The notes beneath the pieces are model-generated. The model did not search any database, was not told the DNA's origin, and saw only the letters and a program-made list of their open reading frames with translations. Shown here piece after piece: positions 10,871-22,930 of a stretch of DNA of 64,000 bases (positions within the stretch are counted from its first letter, which is position 1; each line of letters begins with the position of its first letter). Source of the stretch: Torreya grandis (Eukaryota; Streptophyta; Pinopsida; Cupressales; Taxaceae); NCBI GenBank assembly GCA_037957365.1, contig JARHVA010000021.1, positions 7,708,501-7,772,500 of the forward strand, in the 5' to 3' direction. Made by a program: the position numbers and the translations under genes.

Positions 10871-11547
10871 ATTCTTTCATCCGCCCATTCATTCGACCAA
10901 TTATCTATCTCAACCTCATCTCGACCAATGAATTTGGAGATCATGCCTATCTCCTCTGACCCTGACCACTTCCAAGACAACATTGCCTTGGTTGTTTTTG
11001 CATGTCTGCTACCTCACGAATGGTTAGCAAAATTGTTCGCAGCCCATATTTCAACCCTCACAAGTATAGGATCGCAAGCCGATTGATCCCCACTACTTGT
11101 GACATTTTCGTGTTTCCAAGAGCACTTCTTGAGCCCAAGATACTTGGAACATGATGACCATTGGAGCTATAGCTTATACTGAATAACCTGATCAGTTATG
11201 ACTAAATGTTGGGGCCCGGTTACTTCAATTTTGGCACTCCTTGACCATTGACCTATGACAATTTGACCTGACCATCCCGTGAAGTGGTATGCATGCAATC
11301 ACAACTATTACAGTGTTCACACTCACCATCTTCATCCACTCTCTGTTAAATTGGCACTCGATGTCAGGTTACCTTCCCTCGACTCCCGCTTTGAGGGGGA
11401 ATACCTCATCTCACATCTGGTGCAACCACCTCCTATTTTTGTCTTACAGTTCACTTAAACAACCAACAGGATAGAATCAACCTTATCCCACACCTGGGGC
11501 AACCAACTCCTATTTTTGTCTTAAAGTTCATTCAGAACAACCAACAA

Positions 11548-11563
11548 GACAAAAAGGGGCAAA
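11548..11563 (+). other. E1 polypurine tract
   Basis: GACAAAAAGGGGCAAA lies directly before the 3' LTR and is the expected plus-strand primer. E2 has the same tract in reverse at 21125-21140. Confidence 0.85.
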
Positions 11564-12962
11564 TGTAGACACCGAAATCGTGTCTAACCCTTGGTCATCT
11601 CCCCCCTTGGTCCCTTTCCACTTCTAACCATGCCTAACCTATGTCTTATTAATTTAAAATAATCATCTATTTTAAATTAATAATTCTCTCTCTCTCTCAT
11701 GACGCCTCACCACCCTAGGATGCCTCTCCTTGGATTCCATTCCTCACCCCATGCCATGCCTTAATGACCTAAATCCCATCTTAACCCTTCCTCTCGCACT
11801 CATTTAAACCCCTTTCGACCATTTTTCCATGACATTTGACCCTGGTGGCTTGTAAGAATGGGCAGAGGGCTAAAATTAGCCTCTGTCTCCATTATTCAGC
11901 CACCGACATCAATCAAAAGTCGTCTGACGTCGGTGGTTCTGCTGGCGTCGGTTGCCTTTAAAACTATGTTCAACACCCCAGACGTAGGATCTTCAATCCG
12001 ACCTTCTTTCAATCCGATCTTCAATATTCAATAGGCCAATATTCCAATCCTCCCCAAGCGTGAATCAGACCTCTCTCTCTCTCTCTCAGGCACACAGCAA
12101 GCTACAAAAACAATAGGTACTCTGCATCAATCATTCCACCTTGCTAGAGGTCTTCTACACTAGTAGCATTAGCAACAGGGACAAGCATCAGCAACACTCC
12201 TTCTTCAGCAAGCCACAGGTAAGTATTTCCTTTATGTTTTCATCATGTTTTCTAGTTATTGCTTCTAAGTGATATGAACTAGACTCAGCCATCATCAACC
12301 AGACTATCAACCAAACCATTGACCTGACCTGCCCTTCTTGGAGAGGCTGAAAGGCCTCCTCTACCCCTCTATCCCTTTTTGACATCCTGTCCATTATCCC
12401 AGACCTCTGCACAGACTCTCAGACCATTTAAACAGACCCAGAACCATTTTTTAGACCTATCCACAGACCATAAACTCATCCAGACCCCACCTTGGACCAT
12501 TGTCCTGACCGACATCGACCGCTGCCCCCACAAACGTCGGCAGACTAACCGACGTCAAAAGACTTGACCAACCGATGTCGGTAGAAAAATTGACGCCGAT
12601 GACTGTGACCAGACTGACAGCAGCCTTCAGGTACGCATTTGATTTCATTTCTTTTATTCTATCTTTATCATTTTTATTTCTGACTATATTCTACTTTTTA
12701 TCAGTGGACTGTCATCCTCCAAGAAGTCTTTGCACTTCTAGGACCAAGCTTTCACTTGGCAGTCCACTTTCTAGCCATCTAACAACTTCTGTGTTTGAGT
12801 CTCTTTTTTCTACAGGTGTTATCCTCCACAACTAAAGAGGAGTTCTCTCAGCCGTTTGAATCTGGTGCGCAAGACTACATCTGGGTACGTACAAACCCTC
12901 GACCATTTATCTTAGTTTCTCATTTCCTTTTGAATGTGAAAAGTGAAAATCGTATAGAAACA
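11564..12962 (+). repeat. E1 3' LTR
   Basis: It runs from TGTAGACACC to GAAACA (1399 bp). The GTTAG duplication follows at 12963-12967. CGACGTC-type motifs lie at 11926-11931 and 12551-12556. Confidence 0.95.
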
Positions 12963-13134
12963 GTTAGTTCAAAAAGAGAACCTAACTCTAATTCTTATTC
13001 TTCATCTAATTGGTTATTTTGATAATGTTCTATTGAATGTTGAATGTTTGACAAGTAATGGCTTGTGATGGCATAATGGGCTCAATAAAAATTGATTCAT
13101 CTTGGAAGGGTTCAACATAGACTAGATCATCTAA

Positions 13135-14197
13135 TTAAAGCCCATAAAAGAGAGGGAACTTCTCAAGGGACGTCTCAACAAAATCATGTCTATGAAAGTG
13201 AGACTCCTTAATGAGTGGAAAATTATCAAGAGATAACTCTATCAAGACTATCTTTTTAAGGAGATGAGGCTCTTTTAAGATAGGTAACTTATCATAGGTT
13301 GACTTGTCACAAATGGGTTTTTCAATAATAACATCATGCTTTTGGTTCACAATTGGTTTTAAAATATTAATTTTGAACACATTTTGATCCTCATAAGATG
13401 GCTCTTAAATATGTAATGGTTCTTGTTTTGGCTCGAAGATCAACATAGAATTTCTAAATTGAGGAACATTTGGTTTAGCGAGAACAATGGTTTTTGGTTC
13501 AATAATGGACTCTCCAAAAATTAGACTATTGAAGAAGGGATCAAACACAATTGGTTCATCAAATGGAGGTTCTTCAAAAATACATTCATCAAAAACTAGT
13601 GATGGGACAAGAACAGTTATAAATGGATGCTTCTTAGTTTGGTTTCTTATGAAAACCAAAGGAGGAGGTCCTAAAATGGTAACAACTAGACACTTCTTAG
13701 TTTGGTTGTTTATATAAACCAAAAGAGGATGTCCTAAAATGGTAATGAATAGACACTTCTTAGTTTGGTTGATTGTGTAAACCAAAGGAGGAGGTCCTAA
13801 AATGGTAATGATTAGACACTTATTAGTTTAGTTGTAGGTGTAAACCAAAGGAAGAGATCCTAAAAATGGTAACAACTAGATGCTTCTTAGTTTGGTTGCT
13901 TGTAAAAACCACACGATGTCCTAAAATGGTAAGAACTAGATGTTTCTTAGTTTGATTACTTGTGCAAACTAAAGGAGGAGGTCTTAAAATGGTGACCTTC
14001 AAGCACGGAGCACAAATCAAAGGGGAAGGATGAGGATGACATATGACAACTAGCATGGATGTGATTGGTTTTCAATAGATAGGCCCAAAAAGGGCAACAT
14101 CCTCAAACAATATGGAGTTCTCATGTCCATTATAAAAATGTTCTACCTTGCAACTAGGGCCATAAGAAACCCTATTACAAGTGTACCTTTGAGTCAT
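13135..14197 (-). pseudogene. E4 coding remnant with 21-residue repeats
   Basis: The minus-strand frame starts at an ATG at 14197 (MTQRYTCNRVSYG), has an in-frame TGA near 14071, and continues into a tandem repeat (13600-14010). Each repeat contains NQTKKxLxxTIL and PPLVxxx. After the repeats come acidic and hydrophobic segments (13135-13500), still open over long stretches but in more than one frame. It occupies the place of gag, yet I see no Gag core domain, knuckle or pol motif. It may be a captured or rapidly evolved polyprotein of a non-autonomous element; function unknown. Confidence 0.5.
13600..14010 (-). repeat. 63-bp tandem repeat inside E4 coding remnant
   Basis: The core TTAGTTTGGTT recurs at 13634, 13697, 13760, 13823, 13887 and 13947, giving spacings of 63, 63, 63, 64 and 60. 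Most spacings are multiples of three, so the array was probably translated as about six 21-residue units. Confidence 0.8.
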
Positions 14198-15628
14198 TAT
14201 TAAAAAATAGTTGTTCTCTATGTTTTAAAATATTTGGAAAATGTTTTGAAAATGTTTAAACAAGATATAAATTTTGATCCTTTTCCAAACAAATGACTAA
14301 GGCACCAAAGAGACTATAAAAGAGGGTGGCTTAAAACCACACACAATTAGAAGATTTGGTTCATGAATTTACTCAAATTTTGGTAAAGTTGAAATCATAT
14401 AGATTGGAAGAGGGTAAGGTAACTCAAAGATCCAAGGTGAAAACTAGCACACCAAAGCCTAAATCTTTGTGATACACCTATACCATAAAATCTAGTTTCA
14501 ACTTTGATGAGTTGACCCTAGAAAATTAGAGTAACGCTCTCTAGAATATGAAGGAGACAATATGAACTAAGCAACTCAATATGTAAAAGCATACATGAAT
14601 CACTAAGTACAAAGTAGGACCAAATGGGTAACATAAAGTCGCCACATGGTTCTAGTAGGATTAAATATGTTCTAGGACTCAAAGCGTGAGTGATATGCAA
14701 GATGACTTGAGTCCACCAAGATGATAATATGATTTTGAGTCTAATAAATGGCCCTCAATCCAAATGGAAAATTGAACCCAAGTTAGAATAAGTTTAGTGT
14801 GAAAATGGTGAACCCAATTTAACACACTAGCCCTCAAAATTTATAAAGTTTCAATTTCAAATGTGACTTATAAATGAGAGACTTAAACAAATTAGGTAAA
14901 TGATCTAGACCCAAATGGGTAGCATAACTGCACCAAAGTGGGTGATATGACACAAAGTTTTTGACAAACATAATTTTTCTAATTGGACAGCATCACACCT
15001 CCCTTGCTCAAGAATTTTGAGGACAATGTGTTTTGGTTAAGTTAGTTGAGTTAATAAGTAGTTTTAGACACAAATCAATACCAAGTAAGCTAATGACAAA
15101 AAATAATCGTGTTAAGTCTAAACTAATAATGTTGCATAATATTGTTGGAGTCTATCTATATACATCATTTGAGAGGATTTTTAAGTGTTCATCCAAAATT
15201 AAATGCACATTATATAGTAGAGTTTCTACACCCCCTTCTCTTAAATGACAATATGACAACATGGGCCTTGAGGTGCACCTTGCAACAACAACACTTCTAT
15301 GGTAAAAAAAAAAAAATTGTGTAAGATCTACAAGTTTTTGAATGTCTAGATGGATTAATTTCCCAATGGATTTCACGTCACATTACAAAATAAATGCATT
15401 TAAATTAGGTGTATAAAACATTTAGCTTGTTGCAAAAAGGTCTTATACTTTTTATAACCACTACATTCATCGCTTGCTCAGTGTAGTGTGATGTCCAAAA
15501 TGCAGCTATGTCTTATGTGCAACTCCAACACTAGAAGGTGGTTTAACCACTTAAACCTCTAATCCTAGTGGGAGTGGTTGAAATCAGTGTTGAGAGATCA
15601 AACCCTAGGTCAAAGCTTACCTATAAAA

Positions 15629-15660
15629 CTTGTGGAAGGTAATGAAGTCCCACTCACAAG
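15629..15660 (-). other. Leader hairpin with ACTTCATTA loop, E4
   Basis: The 32-nt inverted repeat has CTTGTG/CACAAG outer arms and a GG/CC closure around ACTTCATTA on the minus strand. E3 has the same structure with a G-U change in the outer arm (54400-54431). E1 and E2 have the same type of loop on shorter stems. Confidence 0.6.
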
Positions 15661-15779
15661 CCAAGATGTAATAAAATAAAAGACATAATAGAAATACTTT
15701 AGGGTTATCTCAAGATCACCCAATACTATTACAAGTTTTTGGGGAGTGCTTTAGATGACATTCTTTCTATGCCTTAGAT

Positions 15780-16060
15780 CATCAAAAAAACACAATATCA
15801 TTATTTTCCTACAAAATTTCTATTACCAGATAGAAAACACAAAATTGTTATTCTATTGACAAAATCATTGTTATCTAATATGAAATCGTTGCACAAGGTA
15901 AACAATATCGCTTTTTTGAGACAAAATCATTATTTTGGCAAAATCGTTGCTCAGGCAAACAAAATCATTGTTTTAACGAATGATATCAATGTCAATGGCT
16001 AAAAAATTGCTTTTTAGCAAATAATTATTTTGTTATAAAATTGCTACTATGACAGCAGTG
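15780..16060. repeat. Short irregular repeat in E4 leader
   Basis: Variants of ACAAAATCATTGTT occur about every 25-40 bp. The array sits some 170-450 bp from the primer site, close to where E3 has its CGATGTCGG-type array. Confidence 0.5.
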
Positions 16061-16230
16061 ATATTACAATAGAGAGCAAAACTAACGTTATCAAGAACAA
16101 AATGAAATTATCATCAAAATGGAATTTTAACTTAAAATTTCACTCTTTTAACTCTTTCATTCAAAGATTCTATATAAAATTGGTTAGAAGGTTTCTTGAA
16201 AGAGCCTTTTGACCAAATTCATGGGTGTAG

Positions 16231-16247
16231 TCCCACTAGGCATGCCA
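16231..16247 (-). other. E4 primer-binding site
   Basis: On the minus strand it reads TGGCATGCCTAGTGGGA, three bases from the LTR end. It is the same site as in E1-E3 with a few substitutions. Confidence 0.75.
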
Positions 16248-16250
16248 AAA

Positions 16251-17455
16251 TGTAGAGAGGATTAAAAAGAGAGTTAGTCAAGCATTAGTCAAGAAATCAT
16301 GAAAAATCCATTAAAGACATAACAAAACTTAGCCTATCTATTCATGTGAGAATTACAAAAGATAGCAATAAACAATTGAAATAAAGAAACATTGATTAAC
16401 TTCCCAAGTGGATTCACCATACAAGTGCGGCTCAAAAGCATGTTCTCCCTTGATCAAGAGTTTTTGTTTTCATCAACAATGGTGGTGGTTCCTCCCATGT
16501 CTCAACAATTCTTTACATAACCTAGGCTCAAAGTAGATGAAATATCCAATCTAGCCGATCAAATGAAGCTTACTAATGAAAAACAATGATCAACACAAAA
16601 TATTATGGAGACAATTTATCATTGTAACTTTGTACAAATCGAGCTTAAAAATGATGTTCATGGCCTCTCTATTTATAGATTTTTGAGATTGATCAGGATC
16701 AACCATGACCATCCATCTCAAGATTGAGAATGTGGCCATGAATTAATACAATTATATAATTAAATCCATAAATATATCTCATAAATATTTGGGATAGAGG
16801 GGCATTTAAAAGGCATGGAGGGTCTTAATGAGGCATGGTAGACCCATAACCCTGATATTTTATGCATTTATGGCTTATGGATGCCACCCCATATGATGAT
16901 GTTATTAAGTGATGTAGTTAATAGAAATCAATTTCCAATAAATATTTATTCAACAAGTTCCATGGAATTCTTAATTAGGCTCATGATTTTAATTAATTAG
17001 CTTTAAGCATGATTAGTCATTTTGGTGCAAACCTTGGCTCTTTGGTGTACAAATTAATCAAATTGGTCAGAAAGTCATATTACTGGGTTATAATTTAACT
17101 AGAGAATAATTTAAAGGTGATGTTAGATGCATATAAACCATGTTCCCATTTAGGATGTTGCCAACACAAAATAACAAAGATATCTGATGTGTGCTAACAA
17201 ATTAGGAAAAATGAGTGATCTAGAGCACAAAAAGGTGAAATCATCATTTTGACTTGAAATGAATTAATCAAAGTTAGGTATCACATAAAATTCATCACCC
17301 TATTTAGGGATACATTAGCCTAAATTGGCACTTGTAAATGATAATCTCAAACCATTTAGTGCATTTTATGGATTTTGACTGGAAATGTGCATTTGTGCAA
17401 TTTAAGTAAGATTAAAAATTTCAATACAAATTGTGTTAGGAATTGAATGTCTACA
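16251..17455 (-). repeat. E4 5' LTR
   Basis: About 1205 bp. On the minus strand it begins TGTAGACATTC at 17455, and the inner boundary at 16251 is TG on the plus strand. Its middle part is similar to the E3 LTRs. The sequence to the right is an integrase gene in the opposite orientation, which marks the insertion point. Confidence 0.8.
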
Positions 17456-17460
17456 ACTAA

Positions 17461-18380
17461 CAGCTCTCCCTCTCAATCCAATTAAATTGGAGTAACTTTT
17501 CATGCAATGGGGACTTGACTTCATTGGAATTATCAATCCTCCATCTAGTGCAGGCCATAAATGGGTGCTTACAACCACTAATTATTTCACATGGTGGGTA
17601 GAATAAATAACACTCAAAGAGGCTAGTGAGACTTAAGTTATTGAATTCTATGAGAGTATAGTTACAATATTTAGGGTAACTACAACCATAATTTCTAATA
17701 TGATATGGCATTCAATGGAGCAAGAACCATGGAATGGGCTCTCCAATATGGCATCTACCTAAGTGCCTCATCTAATGACTACCCTCAAGGAAATGGGATA
17801 GCTAAGTCCACTAATAAAAACTTGATCATAATTATATATAAGATAGTAGAAGATAATCAAATGACTTGGCACACTAAGTTAAAGATAACCTTGTGGGTTG
17901 ATAGGGTCACTCCTAATATTGCCATTAGTAACTGACCCTATGTTCTTATCTATGGGAAATAAGCTAAGCTTACTATTTCACTTAAATTACCAGCTCTTGA
18001 GTTGGCACATCATATTGAGAGGATGGATACTGATCCTATGGAGATAACATTGGCATAACTAATGGCCTTGAAAGAGATAATAAACCATGTTATGCACACC
18101 ATGGAATGTCATAAAGCACAAATGAAAAGAACCTTTGATAATAGATCTATCTCAAGAGCATATAAATAGGGAGATATTGTTTTAAAATGGGATTAATATA
18201 TAACTAAACTACGTAATCACACCAAATTTGATGCATTGTGGAGTGGATCATGTGTTTTCATTACTTACAAAGAACACAATGCCTTTCAGCTTGTAAGACT
18301 CAATGGAGAGGAGTTGAGTACCCTGATCAATGGGATACACTTAAATCTATGTTATTTAGGTCAATATATAGATTTATACA
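17461..18380 (+). pseudogene. E7 integrase, C-terminal two thirds, broken
   Basis: Integrase would insert the cDNA copy into the genome. A plus-strand translation in several frames shows WGLDFIG and FTWWVE (start of the DDE core, near 17503-17600), then DYPQGNGIAKSTNKN and a long C-terminal region with LPALELAHH, GDIVLKWD and FDALWSG (to about 18320). The last catalytic Glu is Lys (IAKS where active relatives have AES), and the middle Asp region is scrambled. The N-terminal part was separated by the E4 insertion and is outside the window. PYVLIYGK and WHTKLK place it in Ty3/gypsy. Confidence 0.8.
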
Positions 18381-19705
18381 TATTAGTGTAAGTATTTATG
18401 TTCCATAAGTGTTTGAAACATAGGTGTGTCTTGTTTGCTTTATGTTATATTTCCTCCAAGTGTCTTATGACACATGTGTGTGAGTGTGGTGTTTATCTTG
18501 TGTTTTTTCAGTTCAATTAGTTTTAATATTGTGGTCAAGTTTTTTATTAGTTTGTCTTCATGTCAAGTTACATTCATGACTCTATATCCCAATAGATGTG
18601 CTAAGCCACTAGTCAAGATGCATAGCAAGCATACATTCCTAGGACATTGACAAAAATGTTATCCAAAATTTTGGCTATCATAGTCTAGTTCATCAAAAAA
18701 TTGTCTTGTCAAGCCTTCACTTTGTTCATCATGATTGAAAACCCCTAATAAGGCATGTTTATCTTATTTTAATGCATTTTTAACAAGTTTAAGGTAAGTA
18801 CGATTTCTATTATCATGTTTTTCTAGTCATGACTTGCCTTGGTTAGGTTGGTTCAAGAGTGTCAAAAGGTTTAAAGGTCCTTATTGATTCATATAGTCCA
18901 AATCAAATTAATTTTATGTTCCTCTTGGTCTGTAAAAGTGCTTTAAATAATTTTTTTTTAAAAATCTAATGTTGCAACTCATTTTGAAAAGCTTTCTTGA
19001 CCATTTGTAACATTTCAAGAAGGAAAATGGTAAGGAATGGTAAGTTTGAAAAATAATTAAGTGGTTTACACATCACCCCACTTATGTCTAGGCATGAGAG
19101 AGTTCCAGGAACACTTATCACTTCAGTTCAATTAGGTTCCAAGATAGAATATGGTAATTCTATTAGAAAAAGAGAGGTTTTTAAGAGGTCCATACAAGTT
19201 TATAGATTAAAGATCACTTCCAGAAACTCTTATGGCTTCCTAAATTTTGTATAGGTTCAAATCCATGAGTTTGAGGAAGTTTCAAACTCAAACAGATTAA
19301 AAATATACACACCCTCCTTATCCCTCTCCTTGATAGCTCCAAAAATCTCTTCAATTTTTAGTTGGTATAGGTAGGAGAGAGAAGATTGCAAGCTCAAATA
19401 TTAGGCATAGTAAGGGGTCCCTATTACCTTCCACTTTAGGCATTAGTTTCCTAGTTAATCCCCTTAACTCTATGAATAATCGCTAAGAGTGTAATGGGCT
19501 CACAATGCCTTATTCATCTAAGCAGTGCTCAGGTTTACCTCTATTTTTCCACCTTAGAGATCGATGGAAGAAAATTATCATGTTTGGGTTATTTAAAGGT
19601 TAAAATATGCCTCTATGGAATAAATATAATTAGGTACATCATTTAAACAAAGATATTTGATAAGAAAATAGTTCTTCCTTCTTGGTTTGCATGTTACAGT
19701 CAGGA
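18381..19705. other. No gene seen; probable E7 3' region
   Basis: The sequence directly downstream of the E7 integrase contains only short broken frames. It probably holds the E7 3' untranslated region and possibly LTR sequence, but I could not find LTR ends. CTGCA at 19706-19710 is one side of the E2 target duplication. Confidence 0.4.
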
Positions 19706-19710
19706 CTGCA

Positions 19711-21124
19711 TGTTTCTACGCTAAATCACTTTCTACATTCAAAAGATAGAGAAATGAGAAACTAAGAAGAAGGATGAGGGTTTGTATGTACCCGGATTGT
19801 AGACGTTGCACACCAAAATTTAGATGATAGAAGGTACTCCTCTTTGGCTATGGAGGAATGACACCTGAAAGAGAAAGACACTAAACATGAAGAATGTTAG
19901 AAGACCAAAGGGTGGACTGCCAAGCAAGAGCTTGGTCCTAGAAGCACAAAGGCTTCTTGGAGGAAGTCAGTCCACTATTAAAATAGAATGCTGATTAAAA
20001 ATAGAAAATGATAAATGATGGAAAATAGAAAGAAAGAACTTAAGACAAATGCGTACCTGTTTAGAAGCTGTCTGCCTTTACACAGTTGCCGGTGTCGGGG
20101 GTGTTGCCGGCGTTGATCAGGAAGGTCACTGATGTCAGTTAGACTGCCGACGTCGGTAGGTGTACTGGCCGAGGTCGGTCGGGGCAGTAGTCAGGGACGG
20201 GTCGGGCCAAGTTTCAGGACTGTGGACAGGGTCTATAGACGCACAGAATCTGACTGTGGTTTTGTCTGAGGGTCAGGGAGGTCTGTTCAGAGGTTTGAAG
20301 GATTGCTTGGAGGTCTGAGGAATTTGTCTTGGGCCTGAGGGATTGAGGAAGTTATCTGGGACTAGACTGAAAGGGTGACAGGGCAAGAGGAAGATGGATG
20401 GGAAACAGGGGTCTGAAGAGGCTTTTTAGCCTCTCAGGGAAAGGACAGGGCTAGTGGTAGACAGTGGATAGAATAGATAACTGAAATCAAATGAAATAAT
20501 GAAATAAAACAATGAAATTGCTTACCTTTTTGCTTGTTGACTAAAGAATGGAGGAGCTTGTTGTTGGAGCTGTGGAAGCCTTGTTGCAAGAAAAAATGAC
20601 TGATGTAGAGTGCCTGTACCTGTTGCTGCTGTACAAGGTCGAGAGAAAGGAGGATGCGGATGCCAAAGTGCCAAGAGGATTTTGTTTGCATCGGGGGGCA
20701 GAATGGCTGCAGAAAACCATTTTGAAGGTCACCGATGGTGCAAGAACCACTGACATCAGCCGAATAATGACCGACGTTGGCGAGGTCAGAACGGGCACAT
20801 AGGTAAAATTAGCATTTGTCTGTTCTTGCACACTGCTAGGTCAAGGGGCCGTGGGAAAATGGTCGTGGGAAGGCTTAAATGGGCACGAGAGGAAGGATAA
20901 AGGGGAGATTTGGGCCATAAAAGCTAGGAGAGAGGTGGGGGGATCCAAGGAGGGGATCCAAGGTGGCAAGGGTGAGGTGGAAAGGGGGCCACTAAATTAA
21001 AATGTTTAAGTTATTTTAATTTAATGAATGGAGGGGACTAGGACAAGGGTTAGGATATGGGTCGAGGCGGACAAGGGGGAGAAGGAAGGATGACCAAGGT
21101 GCAGACACATTTTCGGTGTCTACA
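19711..21124 (-). repeat. E2 3' LTR
   Basis: 1414 bp, nearly identical to 32604-34022. On the minus strand it begins TGTAGACACC at 21124 and ends at 19711. A CGACGTCGG palindrome lies at 20149-20154 and a decayed form near 20771. The open frames inside (for example 20541-20831) sit in the LTR and are not taken as genes. Confidence 0.95.
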
Positions 21125-21140
21125 TTTGCCCCTTTTTGCC
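21125..21140 (-). other. E2 polypurine tract
   Basis: On the minus strand it reads GGCAAAAAGGGGCAAA directly before the 3' LTR. Confidence 0.85.
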
Positions 21141-21720
21141 TTGTTGGTTGTTCTTGATGAACTACAAGACAAAAATAGGAGTTGGTTGCCCCAGGAATGG
21201 GATGAGCTGTTCCCCCCTCAAAGTGAGAGTCGAGGAAAGGGAACTGGAGATCGAGTGTCGATTTGACAGAGAGATGGATAGAGAGAGGGTGAGTGAAAAT
21301 GTTGCAATAGTCGTGATTGCGCGTATACCACTGCACGGGATGGTCAGGTCAAATTGTCACATGTCTAGGGTTGAGGAGTGCCAAAATTGAAATAACTGGG
21401 CCCTAGCATTTAATCATCTGCTGATCGAGTTATTCAATCTAAGTAGAAGCTCCAAATAGTCATCGTGTTCTAGGTATCCCAGGCTTAGGAAGTGCTCCCA
21501 GAAACATGAAAAGGCCATAAGTAGTAGGGATCAAACGGCTTGCGATCCTATACTTGTGAAGGTCAAAAATAGTTTGCGCACAATTTGCTAGCCAGTCGTG
21601 GGGTAGCATACATACAAAAACAACCAAGGCAACATTGTCTTGGAAGTGGTCAGGGTCGGAGGAGATAGGCATAATATCTAATGGTCTTGGTCAAGGTGGA
21701 TAGATGGATGAAAGGATATG

Positions 21721-21807
21721 GCCGAGCTAACCTCAGAAGATGTCATGTTTTTGAGTGCTACCTACATAACCCTTGTGTGAAGGGCCTCAGCCCAATGTAG
21801 TTCTCCC
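21721..21807 (-). other. Double-hairpin 3' RNA element, E2 copy a
   Basis: On the minus strand CTACAT/ATGTAG enclose CCCTT-CACAC-AAGGG. A CTCA/TGAG stem and GGTTAGCTCGGCC follow. It is preceded by GGGAGAA. Confidence 0.65.
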
Positions 21808-21973
21808 TAAAAGGGAGGAAGGGTCAAAGGGATGGATAGACTGGTCTTGGTCAAAGTGGTTGATAGACTGGTCTTGGTTAAGGTCAAGGTCGAGGATTGG
21901 TTTTGGACGAGGTCAAGGTCATGGGTAAAGAAGAGGAATAGTTTGCCCATCAGGGAGATGAACAAACGAGGGT

Positions 21974-22057
21974 GGTCGAGCTAACCCCAGAAGACGTTAT
22001 GTGATCTGAGTGCTGCCTACATGGCCCCAATTTTAGGGCCTCAGACCAATGTAGTTT
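21974..22057 (-). other. Double-hairpin 3' RNA element, E2 copy b
   Basis: The inner arms here are GGCCC/GGGCC, where copy a has CCCTT/AAGGG. The outer CTACAT/ATGTAG arms and the CTCAG/CTGGG second stem are kept. Confidence 0.65.
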
Positions 22058-22686
22058 GAGCAAGGAGATAAAGTGGTCGATGATTGGTCTAGTCATGAGA
22101 ATGGTCTAGCACGTCCATATGTCTGAGGGAACATGCTTGAAATGATGAGAAAAAGTCAAGGTTTTTCACCCCTAGCAATTGCCCATATTAGGTGATGGAC
22201 ATATGCCAAAAATGAAATGAGTCTATTTATGCGCCAGCAAGTAATGATTTATGCTGGACATAAATTGAGTGGTCTACAGTTTCCATGTGTATTGGTGTCC
22301 ATAGAAACTATGTGAAATGGGACTATGGTGAGTGGTCTAAAAAAAAAAAGAGTTGAGTTGATTAGGTTTGACAAGTGATGAAGTTGAAAGTGACCAAAGT
22401 GCAAAAGAAGTGAAAGGCATATTGCTCTTTCAAGGACCAGAATGATAGCATAGATAGGGGTTGTTAGAACCAAGAGCCCCATTCATGCATTGTGTCGTTG
22501 ACTAGAGGTTGTGTTAGAGTGGTAATCGAATCACTTTGACATTAAAGTGAGCTCAAAGTCCCTTGAGCGGGTGTTATGAGGAGGATGGGGTAACCTGTTT
22601 TAAGAGCAGGGATAACCTTGCCCCTTTTTATAGGAGACCTTGAGACAACTACAAGCCAAGTCCATGACCCATTTTTTTTTTTGGTG

Positions 22687-22770
22687 CAGACTGATCGATG
22701 CGGAAAGTCTACATAGAGATGTCATTTTGCTTTGTGGTCATTTGTGAAGCTGATCGATGTGGGAAGCTTC
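22687..22770 (-). other. Two 25-nt hairpins with CATCGATCA loop, E2
   Basis: 22687-22711 has arms TAGAC/GTCTG, loop TTTCCGCATCGATCA. 22746-22770 has arms GAAGC/GCTTC, loop TTCCCACATCGATCA. Same units and spacing order as in E1. Confidence 0.65.
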
Positions 22771-22804
22771 TAAGAAAGGTTGCTGTTTGTAGCAAGATTT
22801 AGTC

Positions 22805-22930
22805 ATAGCCATCCTTCGAGGGAGTGGTCTATATTTTTGCTTTATATAAGTTTGAATAACTATCCTTCGAGGGAGTAGTCTATTAGCTACAGTAATGATA
22901 GTACAGCTGTCCTTCGAGGGAGCAATCTAC
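22805..22930 (-). other. Three 28-nt hairpins, E2
   Basis: Units at 22805-22832, 22856-22883 and 22903-22930. On the minus strand the outer arms are ATAG/CTAT, ATAG/TTAT and GTAG/CTGT; the middle arms are CCA/TGG, CTA/TAG and TTG/CAG. All pair, with G-U allowed, around TCC-CTCGAA-GGA. Confidence 0.65.

Larger units (their letters stand above)
3057..12962 (+). mobile_element. E1: gag-only Tat-lineage LTR retrotransposon, nearly complete
   Basis: A 9.9-kb plus-strand element bounded by GTTAG at 3052-3056 and 12963-12967. Its two LTRs (3057-4427 and 11564-12962) begin TGTAGACACC and end GAAACA. A primer site follows the 5' LTR and a purine tract precedes the 3' LTR. Gag is recognisable but interrupted by stops. 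Protease, RT, RNase H and most of integrase are absent, and a degenerate CGACCAAAC-type repeat takes their place. LTRs, leader, gag and 3' region match E2 closely, so E1 is a non-autonomous relative that would have depended on an E2-like partner. It entered E4. Confidence 0.95.
14198..16230 (-). other. E4 leader
   Basis: A long untranslated leader homologous to that of E3 (53460-55280). Shared blocks include the stretch around 15148-15240 and the CAGTGTAGTGTGATGTCCAAA block at 15478-15500. The hairpin at 15629-15660 and a short ACAAAATCATTGTT-type repeat at 15780-16060 are listed separately. No gene is seen. Confidence 0.6.
1..17455 (-). mobile_element. E4: partial Tat-lineage Ty3/gypsy element, pol missing, interrupted by E1
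   Basis: An old minus-strand LTR element whose 3' end lies left of the window. Its 5' LTR (16251-17455), primer site (16231-16247), leader and a repeat-bearing coding remnant are present; E1 (3057-12962) splits it. The leader and LTR are clearly similar to those of E3: compare 15148-15240 with 53958-54050, and 16655-16740 with 40702-40790. No RT or integrase is visible between the coding remnant and the 3' region, so it appears to be a non-autonomous derivative of the E3 family. The right flank is ACTAA (17456-17460); the matching left duplication is outside the window. Confidence 0.8.

Noticed and set aside
20541..20831. Open frames in both strands in E2 LTRs (also 33380-33797)
   Set aside because: They occur in both LTRs, overlap each other on opposite strands and resemble no protein family; they are non-coding LTR sequence.
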